51,122 bases of DNA. Origin: Rubrolithibacter danxiaensis. Its GTDB lineage: Bacteria; Bacteroidota; Bacteroidia; Sphingobacteriales; Sphingobacteriaceae. The number at the start of each line of letters is the position of its first letter. Within the stretch, counting starts at the first letter, position 1. The notes under the pieces are model-generated. The model was given only the letters and a program-made list of their open reading frames with translations, made no database searches and was not told the origin of the DNA. The translations under genes were made by a program, and so were the position numbers. Positions 1 to 7,819 of the stretch are shown here, in pieces. Location of the stretch: NCBI RefSeq assembly GCF_047272945.1, contig NZ_JBKOPS010000018.1:1-51122 (forward strand). Reading direction: 5' to 3'.

Positions 1-7
1 TGTCCTT

Positions 8-397
8 TTAAATAAGACTTATGTTTAAGAAATTTTCTGACTTCATATTCTCTCGCCCATAATAAAGTACTTTCAAATTTGCTTCAAAAGGTCCTATTAA
101 CTCTCCATTGTAAGATACTTTCATTAATCCAAATTTTCCTGGTGGAATAGGCTTTTTGGTCCAAGCAGGCACCGTACAATAAATTGACGAACCAATAGTT
201 CTAATCCGAATACTTTTATCTGTATTATTGTAGATTCTAAAGATTTTAGCAACTGGAACATCTTTAGATATAATTCCAAAATCATAAAAAACAGTTGTAG
301 AAGTATCACAACTAGACTTTTGTTGAATTGATGCAATTTGTTCAATATCAACTTTACTTAGCAAGAGAATTCCCACTAAAGACAATATTTTAATCAT
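8..397 (-). CDS. DUF1573-like secreted protein
   Basis: A 129-aa protein with a short hydrophobic N-terminus (residues 1-14), followed by one Ig-like beta-sandwich. The pattern of an FxFG-like stretch (VFYDFGIIS), then a phrase of the type 'RIYNNTDKSIRIRTI', then 'CTVPAW' and 'PIPPGKFGLMKVSYN', is typical of the Bacteroidota DUF1573 family, which is usually periplasmic or surface-associated and of unknown function. The N-terminal segment could be an uncleaved anchor or a weak signal peptide. It lies 73 bp downstream of the antiterminator gene on the same strand, so it may be the next cistron of the polysaccharide locus. The stop codon is inside the window, so the gene is complete. Family assignment is from recognisable motifs; the function is unknown. 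Confidence 0.7.
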   Translation of the reverse strand: MIKILSLVGILLLSKVDIEQIASIQQKSSCDTSTTVFYDFGIISKDVPVAKIFRIYNNTDKSIRIRTIGSSIYCTVPAWTKKPIPPGKFGLMKVSYNGELIGPFEANLKVLYYGRENMKSENFLNISLI

Positions 398-470
398 AGT
401 AGTAGATATAACTTTGAAAAGAAGAATTAGAAAAGAAAATTATAATTACCTAATCTATTTTATAACTCAT

Positions 471-992
471 CTATATGCTTCCTATATTTTCAAAATTTAC
501 TTTGGTTGTTAATGCACAATCCAAATGTTCAATTACCATCAGGATTTTTTTCCCTTCAATTTTTACAACTTCCCCTAACTGGTCTGAAAACACGCCTTCT
601 TTTATTTTTACTCTATCACCTATTTTTATATTTTGAATGCTGGTAGTTTCCAGATCAGGATATAAGTTTAAATATTTTTGAATATCATCAATTACATTTT
701 CCCTCACTACTGCAGGTTTGCCGCAGTAATATATAAAATTGATTACTCCTAACGTTTCTCTAACAGATAGTTCCTCCTTGTGATTGACCTTAACAAAAAT
801 ATAAGAGTTAAAAAGTGGAAACTCTACTGTTTTTTTCCTATCAGCCCATTGTCGTTCCTTCTTCACTGTAGGACAGAAAGACTGAATGCCTTTTTCATGC
901 AACAATTGGTCAACTTTCTTTTCCCATTTAGACCTGGTGTAGATCACACGCCAGTTTTTTATTTTCGGGTTACTATAAACTATATTATCCAT
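471..992 (-). CDS. UpxY-like NusG-family transcription antiterminator
   Basis: A 173-aa NusG paralogue. Residues about 13-110 form the NGN domain: it opens with 'WRVIYTRSKWEKKV', contains 'FCPTVKKERQWADRKK', and has the 'PLFNSYIFVKV' strand. Residues about 123-150 carry a KOW motif ('IGDRVKIKEGVFSDQLGEV'). Specialised NusG paralogues of the UpxY/RfaH class in Bacteroidota bind RNA polymerase at the start of capsule or exopolysaccharide operons and prevent early termination. Its place just after wza- and wzc-like genes and before the left edge fits that role for the locus continuing leftward. The leader upstream holds two copies of a 26-bp repeat. The housekeeping nusG normally sits with rpl genes, which are absent here, so this is a specialised copy. 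Confidence 0.85.
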   Translation of the reverse strand: MDNIVYSNPKIKNWRVIYTRSKWEKKVDQLLHEKGIQSFCPTVKKERQWADRKKTVEFPLFNSYIFVKVNHKEELSVRETLGVINFIYYCGKPAVVRENVIDDIQKYLNLYPDLETTSIQNIKIGDRVKIKEGVFSDQLGEVVKIEGKKILMVIEHLDCALTTKVNFENIGSI

Positions 993-1021
993 TCAGATAT
1001 AATTTAAATTCTTTTTTATAC

Positions 1022-1047
1022 AGCTTCGCCACTCCACTTACAGTAGC
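1022..1047. repeat. 26-bp direct repeat, copy 1 (upxY leader)
   Basis: Exact 26-bp match to 1085-1110, beginning AGCTTCGCCACTCC on the plus strand. It lies in the 5' leader of the minus-strand antiterminator gene, 30 bp from its start codon. The unit seems longer: on the minus strand both copies are preceded, after a variable middle, by ATAAGTGC, giving two units of about 56 and 63 bp. Confidence 0.9.
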
Positions 1048-1084
1048 TTTTTAAAACGTATTATAAAACATCCAGCGCACTTAT

Positions 1085-1110
1085 AGCTTCGCCACTCCAC
1101 TTACAGTAGC
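1085..1110. repeat. 26-bp direct repeat, copy 2 (upxY leader)
   Basis: Second exact copy of the repeat at 1022-1047, spaced 63 bp start to start. It is more distal in the leader of the UpxY-like gene. See the first copy for the extended unit. Confidence 0.9.
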
Positions 1111-1303
1111 ACTCTTCACCGTCAATCAACCTGCACTTATAAATAAACTTGATACTCCTTTTTAATAAAATGTTGTATCAGGTTCTCGCTTACATTTAAT
1201 TTTTGATGTAACTTCCCTGCATCACTAATAATTCAGTGATAAGTAGAAATTATAATCATCCGGCTAGATAGAGATCAGGTAGAGATCTCCTCTCTTTTAA
1301 AAC
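1111..1303. other. Intergenic remainder between wzc-like and upxY-like genes
   Basis: With the repeats above this makes a 311-bp gap. The rest is AT-rich and has no convincing ORF. A small 6-bp hairpin (ATCACT/AGTGAT, 1221-1240) and a GAGATC-rich stretch near 1267-1290 are visible just past the end of the kinase gene, but neither is a clear intrinsic terminator. Confidence 0.5.
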
Positions 1304-3619
1304 TTACCCGATCAGTTTAAGTCTCTTACTATTATTACTGTTCCCGTATCCATACTCATAACCATAGCCCTTATAATTATTTATTTCTGCATCATTAAGC
1401 ACCAGCATTGGGTTCTTTAAACGCTCAGAAATATCTTCAAGAATATTGAGTTGTGTTTTCAACGTATAATTATATCTTACAAGAAATATACTTGTATCAC
1501 TGTATGGAACTAATGAATAAGCATCAGCAACTTGCCCTATAGGAGATGTATCAAGAATAATGTAATCAAACTCTTTTTTAAGAGCACTTATAAGTTCCCC
1601 GATTTTGTCATTCAGCAATAGTTCGCTTGGAGATGAAAAAACACTTCCTGCTCCTATCATAAACAAGTTATTGAACTCGGTAGATGGCCTCAGTAAATCA
1701 TTAACAGAAACTCCTGATTCTGTTAGATAATTAACTATTCCTTTAGTGTATTTTACACCTAACCCTTCCAGTAATTTGGGGTTTCTAAGGTCAAATTCAA
1801 TAAGGACAACCTTTTTCCCGGCTAAAGCAAGCGTAGATCCCAGGTTGGAACTAAAAAAAGTTTTTCCTTCGCCACTCATGCTTGAGGTTACTAATATTAC
1901 TTTATTATCAATATTGGATGTATAAAATAGAAGATTAGTTCGAATGAGCCTGAAAAGTTCAGAAATAGTAGTTCTGCTATCCTGTTTAATTACCAGATTT
2001 CCTTTAATATCACTGTGACTAAGTTCACCAAGAATTCTTAAATTACTTATTGAGGATACATCCTGAATAGTTTGTACTCTGTTATTCAACAAATCTTTAG
2101 TATAAATACCCGCCACAGGAAATCCAATTCCCAAAATAAATGCACACAGATAAACGAGCTGCTTTTTAGGTGAAACAGGAATAGGATTAAAGTTAACATT
2201 ATCAATGACCCTGAAATTAGAAACTGTTGCAGCAAGAGCCAAAGCAGTTTCTTCTCTTTTTTGTAAAAGGTATAAATACTGCCCCTGTTTAACACTTTGC
2301 TGTCTTTGAATTTGCTGCAATTCTCTTTCTACAGATGGGACGCTTTTTATCTTTGATTCAAATTCAGAAGAGTTTGATTTGTAACTGTTTCTTGTTATTG
2401 TCAAGCCTCTTTTAATATTATTTAAACTTTCAATAATATTTCTTCTTATACCGGCCAATTGCTCATCAATATTTATTACAACGGGATTATCAGATTGTGC
2501 TGTACGCAATAAACGTTGTTTTTCCAGTTGAAGTTCGTTAAACTTCCCTATAAGGCTTGTTAAAGTAGCATCTTCAATTCCCAATGAGCTTGGAACAAGA
2601 CCCAATTTATTTGCAGGCTGTTTCACATAACGTTCTATAGATTCCAGGACACTTAACTGAACCTCGGCGTTACCAAGTTGCTGGTTATATTGCCCGGATT
2701 GATCTAAATAAGCTTTGGCATCTGAAGCAACATCCGTGAGATTATTTTGCTGTTTTAATTGCTCTACCCCTTTTTCAACTTCAGAAAGATCACTTGTTAG
2801 ATACTTTAGTCGATCGTCAATAAACTTAATAGTGTTAACGGCAATTTTATTTTTATCTTCTAAATCTTCTTTGTTTGCAACCTCAATAAGTTTATTTAAA
2901 ATATCTACTCCTTTCTTAGGTACTGAAGTATTGTATTTTATGGTAACTACATCTGCTTTTTCACTCGCTGAAGCAATTGAAAGATTATTTAAACATTGTT
3001 GCGCCAATATTGCGAGATTTTTAAACTTAACTTTTATGGGCGATGGTGTAACAGTAAAATTAGAAGTAGGTTCTACAGAAAAAACCCCATAACTCCTATG
3101 TACTTTTTGTCCAAACTTGTAAGTTGTCAATCCTCCATCGTCACTTAAATCAAAGGTTTCCTTATCCCTGATTTTTATAGTTGGCTCTTTTTCATAGGCT
3201 GTAGGGTCAAGGCTATTTATAACAACATGAATAGGAAGAGATTTACCATATAACTCTGTTTCGCGGAAAGAGCCATCAACAAAATAACTTGTTTCTAACG
3301 AAAGCTCTTTAATGACCCGCTCTAATAAAGTAATAGATTTTAATTCTTGGATTTTATTATCAACACTTTGTGAAGTCTTAACTAATTCCAAATCACCGTA
3401 TGATGTAGTTTCTGATTTTGAAGATTTTGAATCTTCAGCCTTTATAAGTAATGAACTACTTACTTCGTACATCGGTGTAGCATAACGTAAGTATAAAAAC
3501 GCTACAATTAAACTCAAAATTATACCTGCAACTATCCAATACCAGTATTTTAAATATTTATTTAATACCTCCTGAAAATTATCCTGATGTATTGCAGACG
3601 ATGAATTTTTATCTGACAT
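1304..3619 (-). CDS. Wzc-like polysaccharide co-polymerase / BY-kinase
   Basis: A 771-aa inner-membrane protein of the PCP-2a class. It has a Wzz domain with TM1 at about 29-49, a long periplasmic coiled-coil region (about 230-470), TM2 at about 485-505 and a C-terminal cytoplasmic kinase. The kinase shows Walker A 'SSMSGEGKTFFSSNLG' (about 578-592), Walker A' 'VVLIEFDLRNP' (about 604) and Walker B 'DYIILDTSPI' (about 685). It ends in a tyrosine cluster (YKGYGYEYGYG), the usual autophosphorylation tail. Such proteins control chain length and export of capsule or exopolysaccharide, cycling between phosphorylated and unphosphorylated forms. The Wza-like partner lies 22 bp upstream, consistent with a shared operon. 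Confidence 0.95.
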   Translation of the reverse strand: MSDKNSSSAIHQDNFQEVLNKYLKYWYWIVAGIILSLIVAFLYLRYATPMYEVSSSLLIKAEDSKSSKSETTSYGDLELVKTSQSVDNKIQELKSITLLERVIKELSLETSYFVDGSFRETELYGKSLPIHVVINSLDPTAYEKEPTIKIRDKETFDLSDDGGLTTYKFGQKVHRSYGVFSVEPTSNFTVTPSPIKVKFKNLAILAQQCLNNLSIASASEKADVVTIKYNTSVPKKGVDILNKLIEVANKEDLEDKNKIAVNTIKFIDDRLKYLTSDLSEVEKGVEQLKQQNNLTDVASDAKAYLDQSGQYNQQLGNAEVQLSVLESIERYVKQPANKLGLVPSSLGIEDATLTSLIGKFNELQLEKQRLLRTAQSDNPVVINIDEQLAGIRRNIIESLNNIKRGLTITRNSYKSNSSEFESKIKSVPSVERELQQIQRQQSVKQGQYLYLLQKREETALALAATVSNFRVIDNVNFNPIPVSPKKQLVYLCAFILGIGFPVAGIYTKDLLNNRVQTIQDVSSISNLRILGELSHSDIKGNLVIKQDSRTTISELFRLIRTNLLFYTSNIDNKVILVTSSMSGEGKTFFSSNLGSTLALAGKKVVLIEFDLRNPKLLEGLGVKYTKGIVNYLTESGVSVNDLLRPSTEFNNLFMIGAGSVFSSPSELLLNDKIGELISALKKEFDYIILDTSPIGQVADAYSLVPYSDTSIFLVRYNYTLKTQLNILEDISERLKNPMLVLNDAEINNYKGYGYEYGYGNSNNSKRLKLIG

Positions 3620-3641
3620 GTTATTAAACTGTTATAGTAGA

Positions 3642-4415
3642 TTAATTTATTACCAATCTCGATATTACTAATGTTGCAACTGAAGTTAACCCTACAATTA
3701 CCGAAATAAATCTATTAGAATTAGTCGCCTGATCAGCTCTGGCCTTTACAGGTTCTACATACACTACATCATTTTGCTGTAAATAGAAATATGGAGAATT
3801 TATGATATCCTTATTATTTAGATTTAAACGAGCCATTACTCTTCTTCCTTCTTTTTCACGTATAAGAAGAACATTTTCCCGTTTCCCAAATGGAGTCATA
3901 TCACCTGCCATTCCTAATGCTTCGAGTAAATTTATTTTCTCATCTGATACTGTAAATGAGGATGGACGGGCTACTTCTCCGATAACAGTAACTTTAAAGT
4001 TTGCTAAACGTAAATTTACAATTGGGTCTTTTACATATTTCAAAAGTTCTTTAGTCATTTTTTCTCTCGCTTGCTCATTTGTTAAATCTGCAAGTTTAAT
4101 TCGGCCAGCTATAGGAAAATTTATATATCCATCTTTATCTACTAAATATCCGACCGTGTTTGATTCTTGCCTATTTAAATTAGCGGTAGGGCCATTGAAA
4201 ATAGCGTTAGATTCCGCATTTAAGCTACTTACCCGAATATTTAATATATCTCCTGATTGAATTTTTGGTTCTGTAAGATTTAAAATATTTGATGTATATG
4301 TACTTTGCTGGGGCAAGTCATTAAAATATACAAGATTTCTTCTACTACATGAACTGAATGCAAGAAAGCCAAAAAGGATAATAATGAGACCTGGTAGATG
4401 TTTTTTATTACTCAT
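3642..4415 (-). CDS. Wza-like polysaccharide export lipoprotein
   Basis: A 257-aa outer-membrane export protein. It has a lipoprotein signal ending in 'FLAFSSC' (Cys about 23), a Poly_export domain beginning 'IQSGDILNIRVSSLN' and running through the 'YLVDKDGYINFPIAGRIKL' strand, and one SLBB repeat ('FTVSDEKINLLEALGMAGD'). A C-terminal hydrophobic helix (about 236-255) follows, as in short Bacteroidota Wza relatives. The protein is thought to form the outer-membrane channel that receives polymer from Wzc. It is translated just ahead of the Wzc-like kinase (22-bp gap), and the pair forms the trans-envelope export machine. Confidence 0.93.
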   Translation of the reverse strand: MSNKKHLPGLIIILFGFLAFSSCSRRNLVYFNDLPQQSTYTSNILNLTEPKIQSGDILNIRVSSLNAESNAIFNGPTANLNRQESNTVGYLVDKDGYINFPIAGRIKLADLTNEQAREKMTKELLKYVKDPIVNLRLANFKVTVIGEVARPSSFTVSDEKINLLEALGMAGDMTPFGKRENVLLIREKEGRRVMARLNLNNKDIINSPYFYLQQNDVVYVEPVKARADQATNSNRFISVIVGLTSVATLVISRLVIN

Positions 4416-4590
4416 ATTTTTTTTATTACTGCACTATAAACAATCAAACTCAAAAAAGTTTTCACAGAGTGAGAAAAAATTTAAAAAAACTCATTTACTT
4501 TAACTCTTGCACAAAGGTAGGAAGCCTCGGGTTAACTTAATATTAAGGGAAAGACTTGTATAATGAAGAGTGAAATAAGAGAAAAAAGTG

Positions 4591-4632
4591 AGAAAAAACA
4601 AAGGAAGTCTTCTCGAATAGAAGGCTTCCTTT
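4591..4632 (-). terminator. Rho-independent terminator (minus strand)
   Basis: A 14-bp stem (4600-4613 with 4619-4632, one G-U pair, 5-nt loop CGAAT). On the minus strand it is followed directly by TGTTTTTTC. It lies about 215 nt past the stop of the beta-helix lipoprotein gene, so it should end that transcript and separate it from the wza-wzc unit. Confidence 0.8.
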
Positions 4633-4775
4633 CTCGTTTCAAATAAAAGCTATTTAAATGTAATGATTGTAATGATTATTTAAGATTCACGCTTTACCCT
4701 TATTTAGCGGCATATGGTAAAAAATCCGTTTAACCTTATTTTCTAAAATACACTTTTTCTATTTATAATATCCTT

Positions 4776-4805
4776 CGTTCATTTATGTATTAGCATAAAT
4801 GAACG
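4776..4805. terminator. Hairpin downstream of beta-helix gene
   Basis: A perfect 12-bp inverted repeat (CGTTCATTTATG and its complement) with a 6-nt loop, 41 bp after the stop codon of the gene at 4847-6727. No tight U-tract follows on the minus strand, so it may stabilise or process the 3' end rather than terminate alone; the stronger terminator lies further on. Confidence 0.5.
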
Positions 4806-4846
4806 TCCTAATTTTTTTTAAGATAGTCCATTATGTCTTCATGAAT

Positions 4847-6727
4847 TTATAAAGCAAGAATATATGGAATACTAACACTTTTCAAACCATATTTTAATTG
4901 TTTTTCTATGCTGGTGTATTTATATACTGCAGTTCCAGGAGCAGGTGCAATTTGGGGCCTTGTGATGTATACTTTTAATTCCGGATCCGTTTGAGACATC
5001 CATAAAGGACAACTTGTACTTAAGTTCCATTTTGGATCTATTGTTTTTATTACTCCAGCCAAATGGCCTCCGGTACTTTTCATTAAATTTGACACTTTAA
5101 AAGCATAAAAGGAACCAATATCAGTATGTTTAGTAATGGTAATGTCTATTTCTTTATTTGATGAACCATACAACTTGTCTATAGTAAGTTGTATTCCATG
5201 TCCTTCATTATATTCAGTAAGAGGACTAATAATATTAATATTTTTTAATTCCTCTGTAGAATTATTAGGTTCAAGATTGATACCGCAAGCAGGACGAGTT
5301 CCATTAGTATAACCGGCATACATTCTGTCTAATGTTAATCCATCAGCCGCAATTACAGAGATACCGTCTCTTCTGTTATTTCTCAAATAAGCATTGGTAA
5401 TTACTATCGCTTTGCTAACTATTGAATTTTTCCCAATATATATTCCGTCTCCCCAACAATCAAATACACGTGCATTAGCTATACTAACATTTGTTGAAGA
5501 ATAAATACCAATGCCATTTCCCCATTCACCTGTTGTTCCTAAATGTTTGTTCCTGTCTCCTATAATCTTAGGACCAATAAGTTGCACATTAGAAACTCTA
5601 TCAATCTTAATTATGTTATATGAAGACTTGGAACTCGGTTTTAATCTCAATTCTGAACCTTCCAGAAAGGTAATCTTTCTGTTAGACGGAATTATGAGGC
5701 CCTTATCATTAATTAAAATGGGAAATCCAGGAAATTTCAACTCACTATATTTATTAATAGCGGATTGTATATATGTTGTATAATCTACTGAACCATCCTT
5801 AACAAATCCTTTTGGAAGATCATCCTGAATATTATGAGCAATAAAAGGACTGGGCGGAGGAGTTATAACAACAGGAACTGAAGGAGCTGGATTTACAGGT
5901 GTTGTTGGGGTTACAGGTGAAGGAGTAGTATTTACCTCTGCAGGAGTTTGGGTAGCTGGTGCAGGAGTTAAAACTACTGGTTTTTCGGGCGCAGGTGGTG
6001 CTGCAGGTAGTTGATTTGAAGGAATTTCGGTAGCAGGTGAAGGCGCCTTGGTAACTGGTGCAGTAGCCTCAGGTGTTTTGGTTGCAGGTGCTGGTGTTGA
6101 TACCACAGGTTTCTCGGTTAAAGGAGATGTAGTTACTGGCGCAGTCTCTGGTGTTTTCGTAGGTGCAGGAGTTAATACAACTGGTTTTTCGGGCGCAGGT
6201 GGAGCTGCAGGTAGTTGATTTGAAGGAATTTCGGTAGCAGATGAAGGAGATTTGGTTACTGGTGCAGAAATTTCAGGTGTTTCGGTTGAAGGAGGCGTAG
6301 TTACTGGTGTAGAAGTTTCGGGTGTTTTCGTAGGTGCAGGAGTTAAAACTACTGGCTTTTCGGGCGCAGGTGGTGCTGTTGGTAGTTGATTTGAAGGAAT
6401 TTCAGGTACTGTTTCCGGGGGTGTATTATTTGTTTCTAACTGCGGGTTAGTATCTATTTCCCCTGATGAGGGTACATTTATCGAATCTACCGGAACAGCT
6501 ATTACTGAATCTATATCCGGAACTTTTATTGAATCTATAATTATTATTAAACTGTCGGGTTTTAAGTTTGTGCTGTCAGCTTGAACAATAGAAGTGTCAG
6601 GTAAAAAACTATTGTTTGGCGAATCAAGAACAGGATCATCTTTATCACAACTTAAAAAGAAAGCAAAAAGAAAAAGGAGAAAAAATAAGGGCAGATCATG
6701 AATGCGTAACTTGTTTTTAATCTTCAT
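4847..6727 (-). CDS. Surface lipoprotein: Pro/Thr-rich stalk plus right-handed beta-helix domain
   Basis: A 626-aa protein with a lipoprotein signal (hydrophobic residues 12-26, 'FFLSCDKDD', Cys27). Residues 31-100 are Asp/Ser-rich, and 101-297 form a Pro/Thr/Ala/Val-rich stalk with three near-identical repeats starting EIPSNQLPxAPPAPEKPVVL at about 109, 166 and 233. From about residue 300 it becomes a pectate-lyase-like parallel beta-helix: 'FVKDGSVDYTTYIQSAINKY' opens the fold, then turns such as 'IYSSTNVSIANARVFDCWGD', 'GIYIGKNSIVSKAIVI' and 'NNRRDGISVIAADGLTLD'. Such domains bind or cleave polysaccharide, so a role in processing or anchoring the polymer exported by the neighbouring Wza/Wzc pair is plausible, but no catalytic residues can be assigned. 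Separate transcription is suggested by the terminator at 4591-4632. Confidence 0.8.
   Translation of the reverse strand: MKIKNKLRIHDLPLFFLLFLFAFFLSCDKDDPVLDSPNNSFLPDTSIVQADSTNLKPDSLIIIIDSIKVPDIDSVIAVPVDSINVPSSGEIDTNPQLETNNTPPETVPEIPSNQLPTAPPAPEKPVVLTPAPTKTPETSTPVTTPPSTETPEISAPVTKSPSSATEIPSNQLPAAPPAPEKPVVLTPAPTKTPETAPVTTSPLTEKPVVSTPAPATKTPEATAPVTKAPSPATEIPSNQLPAAPPAPEKPVVLTPAPATQTPAEVNTTPSPVTPTTPVNPAPSVPVVITPPPSPFIAHNIQDDLPKGFVKDGSVDYTTYIQSAINKYSELKFPGFPILINDKGLIIPSNRKITFLEGSELRLKPSSKSSYNIIKIDRVSNVQLIGPKIIGDRNKHLGTTGEWGNGIGIYSSTNVSIANARVFDCWGDGIYIGKNSIVSKAIVITNAYLRNNRRDGISVIAADGLTLDRMYAGYTNGTRPACGINLEPNNSTEELKNINIISPLTEYNEGHGIQLTIDKLYGSSNKEIDITITKHTDIGSFYAFKVSNLMKSTGGHLAGVIKTIDPKWNLSTSCPLWMSQTDPELKVYITRPQIAPAPGTAVYKYTSIEKQLKYGLKSVSIPYILAL
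5945..6403 (-). repeat. Three in-frame stalk repeats in the beta-helix lipoprotein gene
   Basis: Three copies of a roughly 87-bp coding repeat, each starting EIPSNQLP on the minus strand, at about 6403-6317, 6232-6146 and 6031-5945, separated by related Pro/Thr-rich sequence. The unit is close to identical at the nucleotide level, so copy number could vary by recombination or slippage and change stalk length. Confidence 0.85.
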
Positions 6728-6876
6728 AATTTTTTTATGAGATTCTTACGCAACAGATTTACAATAAGTTACTAAAATTTCTTACAAGATTTTATACTTT
6801 CACACATAACAAAAAGCTTTCTTAACAGAAGAATAAGTCTGAACTTCAATAAAATTTAACTATTAAACTCTTCTGA

Positions 6877-7776
6877 TTACCTAACCCAATCTATATCCTT
6901 TTTTAATAATTGTAACGTTTTTTCTTCTTCACTACCCGGCTCTGGTTTGTAATCATAAACCCAGTTGGCTTGGGGAGGCAGACTCATTAAAATAGATTCG
7001 ATACGACCATTTGTTTCCAAGCCAAATTTGGTTCCGGCATCGTAAACAAGGTTAAACTCTACATAACGGCTGCGCCGCTGGTATTGCCAGTCCTTGTGCA
7101 ATTTGTCAAATTCTTTTCCTTTATTCCTATTAATCAGCTCAGCATAAATCGGAACAAATGAACGGCCAACTGCTTTGGAAAACTCCAATATTTCCTCCCA
7201 CCCTATTTTAGCAGAAGCAGGATTTAACCGGTCGTAAAAGATACCGCCTATTCCACGGGTTTCGTTTCTGTGTTTTATAAAAAAGTAATTATCTGCCCAG
7301 GATTTAAATTTCGGATAAAAGTCTGCCGAGTACCGGTCGCATACATTTTTAATATAAGTATGAAAGAATTTCGCATCTTCTTCTATAATATAATGAGGTG
7401 TTACATCAATACCCCCGCCAAACCATCGCAATTCATCATTCATCTCAAAATACCGGATGTTCATATGAATAATGGGAATAAAAGGATGGTTGGGATGAAT
7501 TACAATCGAAACGCCTGTGGCAAAAAATTCATCATCAGTTACATTAAACGAATGCTTAATTTGCTGAGGCAGCTTTCCGTGAACTGCTGAAAAGTTAACC
7601 CCTCCTTTTTCAATTATCGATCCGTTCTGCAGCACACGGCTTCTTCCTCCTCCGCCTCCTTCCCGATCCCACAATTCCTCCTGAAACTTACCGGTGCCGT
7701 CTGCCTGTTCCAAACCGGTGCAAATCTCATCCTGAATCTGGCGGTACTCCGCTGCAATTTGTTCTTTACTGATCAT
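6877..7776 (-). CDS. hemF: Oxygen-dependent coproporphyrinogen III oxidase
   Basis: A 299-aa protein of the normal HemF length. It converts coproporphyrinogen III to protoporphyrinogen IX using O2, late in haem synthesis. Diagnostic signatures are clear: 'WDREGGGGGRSRVLQNG' near residue 36, 'GVNFSAVHG', 'FFATGVSIVIHPNHPF', 'RWFGGGIDVTPHY' near 117, 'HRNETRGIGGIFYDRL' near 168 and 'RRSRYVEFNLVYDAGTKFGL' near 234. HemF implies an aerobic lifestyle. It lies 43 bp downstream of an MFS transporter on the same strand, which could be co-transcribed, but no functional link is apparent. Confidence 0.97.
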   Translation of the reverse strand: MISKEQIAAEYRQIQDEICTGLEQADGTGKFQEELWDREGGGGGRSRVLQNGSIIEKGGVNFSAVHGKLPQQIKHSFNVTDDEFFATGVSIVIHPNHPFIPIIHMNIRYFEMNDELRWFGGGIDVTPHYIIEEDAKFFHTYIKNVCDRYSADFYPKFKSWADNYFFIKHRNETRGIGGIFYDRLNPASAKIGWEEILEFSKAVGRSFVPIYAELINRNKGKEFDKLHKDWQYQRRSRYVEFNLVYDAGTKFGLETNGRIESILMSLPPQANWVYDYKPEPGSEEEKTLQLLKKDIDWVR

Positions 7777-7819
7777 GCTGCAAAAATGAAATAATCTTTG
7801 TTAAAGATCGCATCCTTAG

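Larger units (their letters stand above)
4416..4846. other. 431-bp intergenic region upstream of wza-like gene
   Basis: This AT-rich stretch holds no credible gene. It contains two stem-loops listed separately: a strong minus-strand terminator at 4600-4632 and a 12-bp-stem hairpin at 4776-4805. The remaining bases next to 4415 must contain the promoter and leader of the polysaccharide export genes. I could not pick a confident TAnnTTTG box there. Confidence 0.6.

Noticed and set aside
1022..1110. CRISPR-like or att-site interpretation of the 26-bp repeat
   Set aside because: Only two copies, no cas genes and no integrase or mobile cargo between them; a leader duplication explains it better.
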